A stretch of DNA of 64,000 bases from Ensifer sp. BR816 (GTDB lineage Bacteria; Pseudomonadota; Alphaproteobacteria; Rhizobiales; Rhizobiaceae), in assembly GCF_000378985.1 (NCBI RefSeq), contig NZ_KB905372.1, forward strand, positions 1 to 64,000, given 5' to 3'. Numbering within the stretch: the first letter of the stretch is position 1; each line of letters opens with the position of its first letter. The notes below the pieces were generated by a model. It did not search any database. It saw only the letters and a list, made by a program, of their open reading frames with translations, and was not told the DNA's origin. Shown piece after piece: positions 59,390-64,000 of the stretch. The position numbers and the translations under genes are program-made.

Positions 59390-59871
59390 AGGGCGACGCC
59401 TGGAATGATGGCGGCTCTGGTGTGAGCACAACCGGCAATCGGGACACGCTCAACGAGAAACGATCCCCGCCTGGAGAAGGCAGGGATTGAAGCCGAGGGA
59501 CCACGCAAAGTCACCTTCGGCCAAAAAAAGAGGGCCAGCGGAAGACCGCGGCCCTTGAAGTGTGAAGGTCAATAAACCTCCAGAGGGGAACAGCCGATGC
59601 GGCGGCACTGGGAGGAGAAAACCGCGATGTGCATCAGCTGCGGTCACAATGCCCATTTTTTGACCTGACGGAAATCAATTTTTGTGCAATGCAGCCATGC
59701 AGATGCTGCACTGCACCCAATGGACGCCCCAGCCCAACCAGGCTTCGGCGACGCGCTTCCATGGCTCAACCGGCCGCTGCCGGGTCCCGCATCGTGCGGC
59801 GTAGTTCCGTTCGATCGCGTATGATCGAACGGAAGAGCCTGCGAGCCGGTCGCGTCCGCACACAAAGGGCG
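59390..59871. other. Gap with terminator and a near-palindrome
   Basis: About 480 bases without a credible gene. It includes the - strand terminator at 59523-59556 and a near-palindrome around 59695-59715 (TGCAGATGCTGCAC) that recalls a tra box with an extra base. Nothing else was recognised. Confidence 0.4.
59523..59556 (-). terminator. Rho-independent terminator for the giant gene
   Basis: On the - strand AGGGCCGCGG and CCGCTGGCCCT pair with one bulged base, followed by CTTTTTTT (A-run at 59523-59529 on +). It lies about 315 bases after the stop of the methyltransferase-helicase gene. Confidence 0.78.
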
Positions 59872-62800
59872 TCAGCCGGCCTTGTGTTCGTCGCTGCGAT
59901 CGGGATCGTCCGCAAGCGCCTTTTCCACGGCGCTCAGTTGCCGGCGTTTGTCCGCCAGCTCCGCGGCAAAGGCGAAGGAACTCCCTTGCCGCGACTGGTA
60001 GGAGACGAGCCGGCGACGTGAATCTTCCAGCCTCTGACGAAACCGCTCCCGCTCGCCTTCAAAGCCGTCAAGCGCATGCTCGAGCCGCGCGACCGCGCCG
60101 AGCGGCGTGACGGTGACGGCGAGGTCGATCTCGTGATCGGCGCCGGTTCGCTTCAGCATCGTCTGATAGCGGTAGCCATCCTTCCCGAAGCGCTCGCCCG
60201 CGTAGACGAGATCGAAGCCGCCGATCGCGGCGATCACGACCTCTTCCTCCTGCTGCAGTTGGACGCGGGTGAGGATTTCCTTCATCAGCGCCCTGCCCGC
60301 TGGTTTGCGTTCAAAAAAGCGGTCTTCCGTAATCGTCATGACAAAGGCCTCGCCCGCCGTTGGGTCGAGACGTCCGAGATCCTGGCCGATCTCATTGATG
60401 CGTCGGGTCGCGTATTCGATGTCACGCTCGGCATCGCGGATCTGCCGGCGGATGGCGAACTGGTCATCCTCATGGGCGGCACGCAGCCGTTCGAGACGGG
60501 CAATGTCGGCTTCGAGCCCCGCTTTCTGCATCAGGCGCTGATCGCCCGAGGCAATTGCCTTGGCCATCGCGAACTGGTTGGCCTGCCCCTCGCCGAGATC
60601 TTCCAGCCTGCGGATCGAGGTGTCGCCGGAGAGCGCCGCGGCAATGAAGCGGGCCTTGCGCTCGTTGTTCTGCCACATCGTCGCGTCGAGTGAACCTTCG
60701 GTGGCGTAGGCGAAGATGTCGACCTCGTCATGCTGGTTGCCCTGGCGCACGATGCGGCCTTCGCGCTGCTCGATCTGCGACGGCAGCCACGGCACATCGA
60801 GATGATGCAGCGCCTTCAGCCGCGCTTGCGCGTTGACGCCGGTGCCCATCGTGTCGGAAGAGCCGATCAGGAAGCGGACTTTTCCCGCACGCACGTCGCC
60901 GAACAAGCGCTGCTTGGCCTCCGCCTTCCTGTAATCCTGCATGAAGGCGATTTCGGAAGGCGGCACGCCGAGGCGCACCAGTTCATCGCGGATCCAGCGA
61001 TAGGCGGAAAAGCCCCTCGCCTTCTCGACGCTGATCGTGCCGAGATCGGAAAAGATCATCTGCGCGGCGCCGGGAAGTTCATACCGCTTGCCGTCGGGAC
61101 GGACATAGGTCCGGTCGGCCGTGTCGCGCCAGATACGATAGGCGCAGGCGATCAGGCTGTTGAGTTTGTTCGCCGGCTCATTGTCGTTCTCGGCGTCGAC
61201 CAGGCGCAGGTCGATCGCCGCATGGCGTCCATCGGTAATCACCGACAGCAGGATGTCGTCGCCGGGCTCCGGCGGCCGATCGCGCTCCTCGATCGCCTTG
61301 ATGCGCGCGTCGAGCACCGTCTGGTAGCGCTTGAAGGCCGCGGTCGGCCTGGACGTGACGATCTGGCGCTTGAGCCGGCGCTGCTCCATGACGGCGGCTG
61401 CCATGGTCATCGTCTTGCCGGCGCCGACGGCGTGCGCCAGATAGGTCGAGCCTGAGGCGATGATGCGCCAGATGCCGCGCTTCTGGTGCGGATAGAGGGT
61501 GAAGGCCGAAGATGCGCCAGGCAGCTTCAGATGCGCGCCATCGAATTTTCTCGGCGCGATGTTGTTGAAGCGGTCGTTATAGACCCGTGCCAGCCGGTCG
61601 GTGCGATCGGGATCGGACCAGACCCAGCTCTGGAAAGCGGACTTGATCTTTGCCAGCTTCTCCTTCGCCGCTTCGGTGTCGACGACATTGAGCACCCGGC
61701 GTTCGCTCATCTCCGCCTTGATGGTGTCGAAGATCTGCGGCACGCGGCTGTTCAGCGCATCGGCGAGCAGTTCGCCGGCATGGCGGCGATCGGTGCCCCA
61801 TTCCGAGGTGCCGGCCGCCGTCCATCCGAGCTGCCGCGCCTCCACCGTCCATGAGGCCAGCTCCGGCAGGTGGTGGATGCGGATTTCGGCCGCCATCGTC
61901 TCCTTGACGAAGGCGACGACGTCGGACGCGGGGATCCACGGACTGCCGAGACGCGCGGTGATTTCCGAGGGACGGAGATCGGCGGGCTGCACCTCGGTCA
62001 GCGCCCGGACATTACGCTCATAGGCCGGTTGAAGCGCGGCGGCAGCTTCGGCAACCTTCAGCTTGTCGCGCACATGGCCGGAGAGATAGGCGTCCGCCGT
62101 CTGCCAGGCGCCATCGGCCGGGTCCTGGAAAATCGCCTCGCCGAGTTCCGCGATCACCGCATCGCGATCGCAATGGACGAGCTCGGCGATATGATCGAGA
62201 TCGACATGGCCGCGTTCGTTGAGCACGACGGCAAGCGCATCGGCGGCGCTGGTGATGTCAGGCGGCGCCGGCGGCGAGATAACCCGCTCGGAGAAGATCG
62301 GACCGGGTTTCGCGGTATCGGTCTCGAGATCATAATCCTCGATCGAGGCGACCAGCCAGCAAGCGGGGTCGTCGAGGAACGGTTGGAGATTGGGGCGCCG
62401 ATGGGTCTCGCGCACCTCGCCGGTCTCCGGATCTTCGGCGATCGAGACCTTCGTATGGTTGATCGGCCCGTAGGCGCGCACGAAGCTCGACCAGGCGATG
62501 CGCAGGCGCACCTGCGCCCCCTTCGACGGCTGGTCGCACTCCTGGCACTTCAGCACCTCGCGCACCGCATCGCGGATCGGGATCAGCTTGCGGATGACGC
62601 CGACTTGTTTTTCCGGCAGGCCTTCGCCCGTGCGTCCCTTCCGCACCGTCACCGCGGCGGGTTCGCCATCGATGATTTGCGCAAGGCCGAAGGCTGTGTC
62701 GAAAAGGAAGCTGCCTTCGCGCACATGGCGATCGCTCGGCAGATCGATGACACGATCACCGTGCTCTAGATCGAGATCGGTTGCAGTCGGCTCGCCGTCG

Positions 62801-64000
62801 TAGAAGTCTTGCGGCAGGCGGCCGATCGCGGCATCGAGTGCCGCGCCGAGGTTTTGCGCGAGGCGCGAGCGGCAGGTGTAGGTTTCGCCGAACGGTCCCG
62901 ATGTCAGCGCATGCTTGCCGAGCACGAAATCCGGATGCCGGGCGAACCAGCGGTTTACGCGGATGGCGCCCTCGTCGACTGTGGCTGCGCGAACGTCGTC
63001 GAGGTCGAGCCAGGCGAGGTCACTTGTCCGCTCGCCGATCTTGCGCTTGCGGAAAAACAGGATATCGACGACGACGTCCGTGCCGGCATCGGCGCGGAAG
63101 GAGCCCTCGGGCAGGCGGATCGCCGCGATCAGGTCGGCGGACCTGGCCATCTGCGCCCGGGCGGCGTTGTCCGCCTTATCCATGGTGCCATGCGACGTGA
63201 CGAAGGCGGCGAGCGCACCGGGCTTGAGCAGATCGATAGACCGCGCGATGAAATAGTCGTGCAGGCGAAGGCCGAGCGAGCGATAGGCGCGGTCGGACCG
63301 CACGATGCGATCGGAGAAAGGCGGATTGCCGATCGCGAGATCGAAGCTTGCCGGCAGCTCGGTGCGGGCGAAATCGCCGGTGATAATCCTCGCCCGTGGC
63401 TGCAGCAGCTTGACGATGCGCGCGGTGACCGGATCAAGCTCGACACCGGTGAGGTGGGTGTTGTCGCGATAGTCCACCGGCATCAGCGCCGGAAACAGAC
63501 CCGTGCCGATACCCGGTTCCAGCACGCGGCCGCCGCGCCAGCCCAGGCGCAGCAATCCGGCCCAGATCGCCCGGATGATGAATTCCGGCGTGAAATGCGC
63601 ATATTGCGTGCAACGGGCCAGGCTCGAATAGTCGCTTTCGGTTACCGCGGTCTCAAGTGACGAGCCGAGTTCGTCCCAGCCCGCTCGGAAATCGACCTCG
63701 CCCGGTCGGCGGAACATGCCATTGGCCAGTTCGCCGGCGCCAAACCCGGTGAAGCGGACAAGCTTCGCTTGCTCGCCTCTCGTGGCGGCTCGCTCCTGTT
63801 TATCGATTTCAGCGGCAAGCAGGATAGCCGCTACGTTCGTTTTGGCCCGCTCTTTCCAGGATGAGCCAAGGCCGCGATCTCCGTCATCAAGATAGAAGTT
63901 GACATAATCGCCCTGCTTTCGAACGGCAGGGTTTCGAGGGGTGGTGCCCGGCATCGCCGGTGCGGGCGCCGGCGGCGTCGGATCGGGATCGTCGTCATTG
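59872..64000 (-). CDS. Methyltransferase-helicase fusion, partial, core deletion
   Basis: A giant plasmid protein, at least 1375 residues. An ATG at 63954 exists, but the frame stays open to the edge with coding-like residues (DDDPDPTPPAPAPAMPG), so the true start is outside. From about residue 100 an adenine-type DNA methyltransferase domain is visible (VLEPGIGTGLF, LAIGNPPFSDRIV). Near 840 Walker A (HAVGAGKTMTMAAAVMEQRR) begins an SF2 helicase, and motifs V-VI follow (GSSDTMGTGVNAQ, QREGRIVRQGNQ). The segment between lacks a DEAD-type Walker B and seems deleted in frame. A long coiled-coil tail ends the protein. Confidence 0.8.
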   Translation of the reverse strand, partial: NDDDPDPTPPAPAPAMPGTTPRNPAVRKQGDYVNFYLDDGDRGLGSSWKERAKTNVAAILLAAEIDKQERAATRGEQAKLVRFTGFGAGELANGMFRRPGEVDFRAGWDELGSSLETAVTESDYSSLARCTQYAHFTPEFIIRAIWAGLLRLGWRGGRVLEPGIGTGLFPALMPVDYRDNTHLTGVELDPVTARIVKLLQPRARIITGDFARTELPASFDLAIGNPPFSDRIVRSDRAYRSLGLRLHDYFIARSIDLLKPGALAAFVTSHGTMDKADNAARAQMARSADLIAAIRLPEGSFRADAGTDVVVDILFFRKRKIGERTSDLAWLDLDDVRAATVDEGAIRVNRWFARHPDFVLGKHALTSGPFGETYTCRSRLAQNLGAALDAAIGRLPQDFYDGEPTATDLDLEHGDRVIDLPSDRHVREGSFLFDTAFGLAQIIDGEPAAVTVRKGRTGEGLPEKQVGVIRKLIPIRDAVREVLKCQECDQPSKGAQVRLRIAWSSFVRAYGPINHTKVSIAEDPETGEVRETHRRPNLQPFLDDPACWLVASIEDYDLETDTAKPGPIFSERVISPPAPPDITSAADALAVVLNERGHVDLDHIAELVHCDRDAVIAELGEAIFQDPADGAWQTADAYLSGHVRDKLKVAEAAAALQPAYERNVRALTEVQPADLRPSEITARLGSPWIPASDVVAFVKETMAAEIRIHHLPELASWTVEARQLGWTAAGTSEWGTDRRHAGELLADALNSRVPQIFDTIKAEMSERRVLNVVDTEAAKEKLAKIKSAFQSWVWSDPDRTDRLARVYNDRFNNIAPRKFDGAHLKLPGASSAFTLYPHQKRGIWRIIASGSTYLAHAVGAGKTMTMAAAVMEQRRLKRQIVTSRPTAAFKRYQTVLDARIKAIEERDRPPEPGDDILLSVITDGRHAAIDLRLVDAENDNEPANKLNSLIACAYRIWRDTADRTYVRPDGKRYELPGAAQMIFSDLGTISVEKARGFSAYRWIRDELVRLGVPPSEIAFMQDYRKAEAKQRLFGDVRAGKVRFLIGSSDTMGTGVNAQARLKALHHLDVPWLPSQIEQREGRIVRQGNQHDEVDIFAYATEGSLDATMWQNNERKARFIAAALSGDTSIRRLEDLGEGQANQFAMAKAIASGDQRLMQKAGLEADIARLERLRAAHEDDQFAIRRQIRDAERDIEYATRRINEIGQDLGRLDPTAGEAFVMTITEDRFFERKPAGRALMKEILTRVQLQQEEEVVIAAIGGFDLVYAGERFGKDGYRYQTMLKRTGADHEIDLAVTVTPLGAVARLEHALDGFEGERERFRQRLEDSRRRLVSYQSRQGSSFAFAAELADKRRQLSAVEKALADDPDRSDEHKAG

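Noticed and set aside
59695..59715. tra-box-like near-palindrome TGCAGATGCTGCAC
   Set aside because: It has one base too many in the centre, and lies downstream of convergent genes with no promoter role evident.

Overview
The window looks like part of a conjugative plasmid of a GC-rich alphaproteobacterium of the Rhizobiaceae type (Agrobacterium, Rhizobium, Ensifer or a relative). The strongest evidence is a complete Ti-plasmid-style DNA-processing set: traA-traF-traB-traH on one strand, traC-traD-traG on the other, a short oriT between them, and a traR/traM quorum-sensing pair. IS66, IS110, IS701 and recombinase-trio elements, a ParB-like protein and several plasmid proteins of unknown function fit the same source. 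No repABC replication genes, traI or trb mating-pair genes, rRNA, tRNA or CRISPR array are visible.

Region 1 (1-15000) is a pile of mobile elements. At the left edge a serine-recombinase fragment abuts a truncated IS66 copy (99-2328). An IS110 transposase gene that starts at 2930 is split by a second IS66 element (2966-12091) with an 8-bp target duplication. The tnpB gene of that IS66 is itself split by a recombinase-in-trio element (3616-7014, perfect 86-bp inverted repeats) and by a second unit carrying a tyrosine recombinase and an IS91-type HUH transposase (7015-9602). Removing the inserts restores both reading frames exactly. An IS701-type element (13503-14997) follows.

Region 2 (15355-24510) is a metabolic cluster on the + strand: methylaspartate ammonia-lyase, class III CoA-transferase, CitE-like lyase, LysR regulator, aldehyde dehydrogenase, class I fumarase-type hydratase and class III aminotransferase. 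Together they suggest methylaspartate to mesaconate to citramalate to citramalyl-CoA to acetyl-CoA plus pyruvate. Glutamate mutase and a transporter are absent.

Region 3 (24862-32825, - strand) is an integration module of five coupled genes: three tyrosine recombinases (the third very large) and two small proteins. A RecD-like helicase lies downstream. An MFS exporter, two related hairpins and a UPF0262 gene follow.

Region 4 (35980-46000) is the conjugation block. TraR (with the four acyl-homoserine-lactone contact residues) and TraM lie beside traH. A tra-box-like dyad and the oriT sit in the divergent traA/traC gap.

Region 5 (46189-64000) is plasmid backbone: an HU gene carrying a group II intron in the sense orientation, WGR, DUF736 and ArdC-like proteins, a run of small genes of unknown function, a ParB-like protein, a winged-helix protein, and a giant methyltransferase-helicase whose 5' end lies beyond the window and whose helicase core appears to carry an in-frame deletion.
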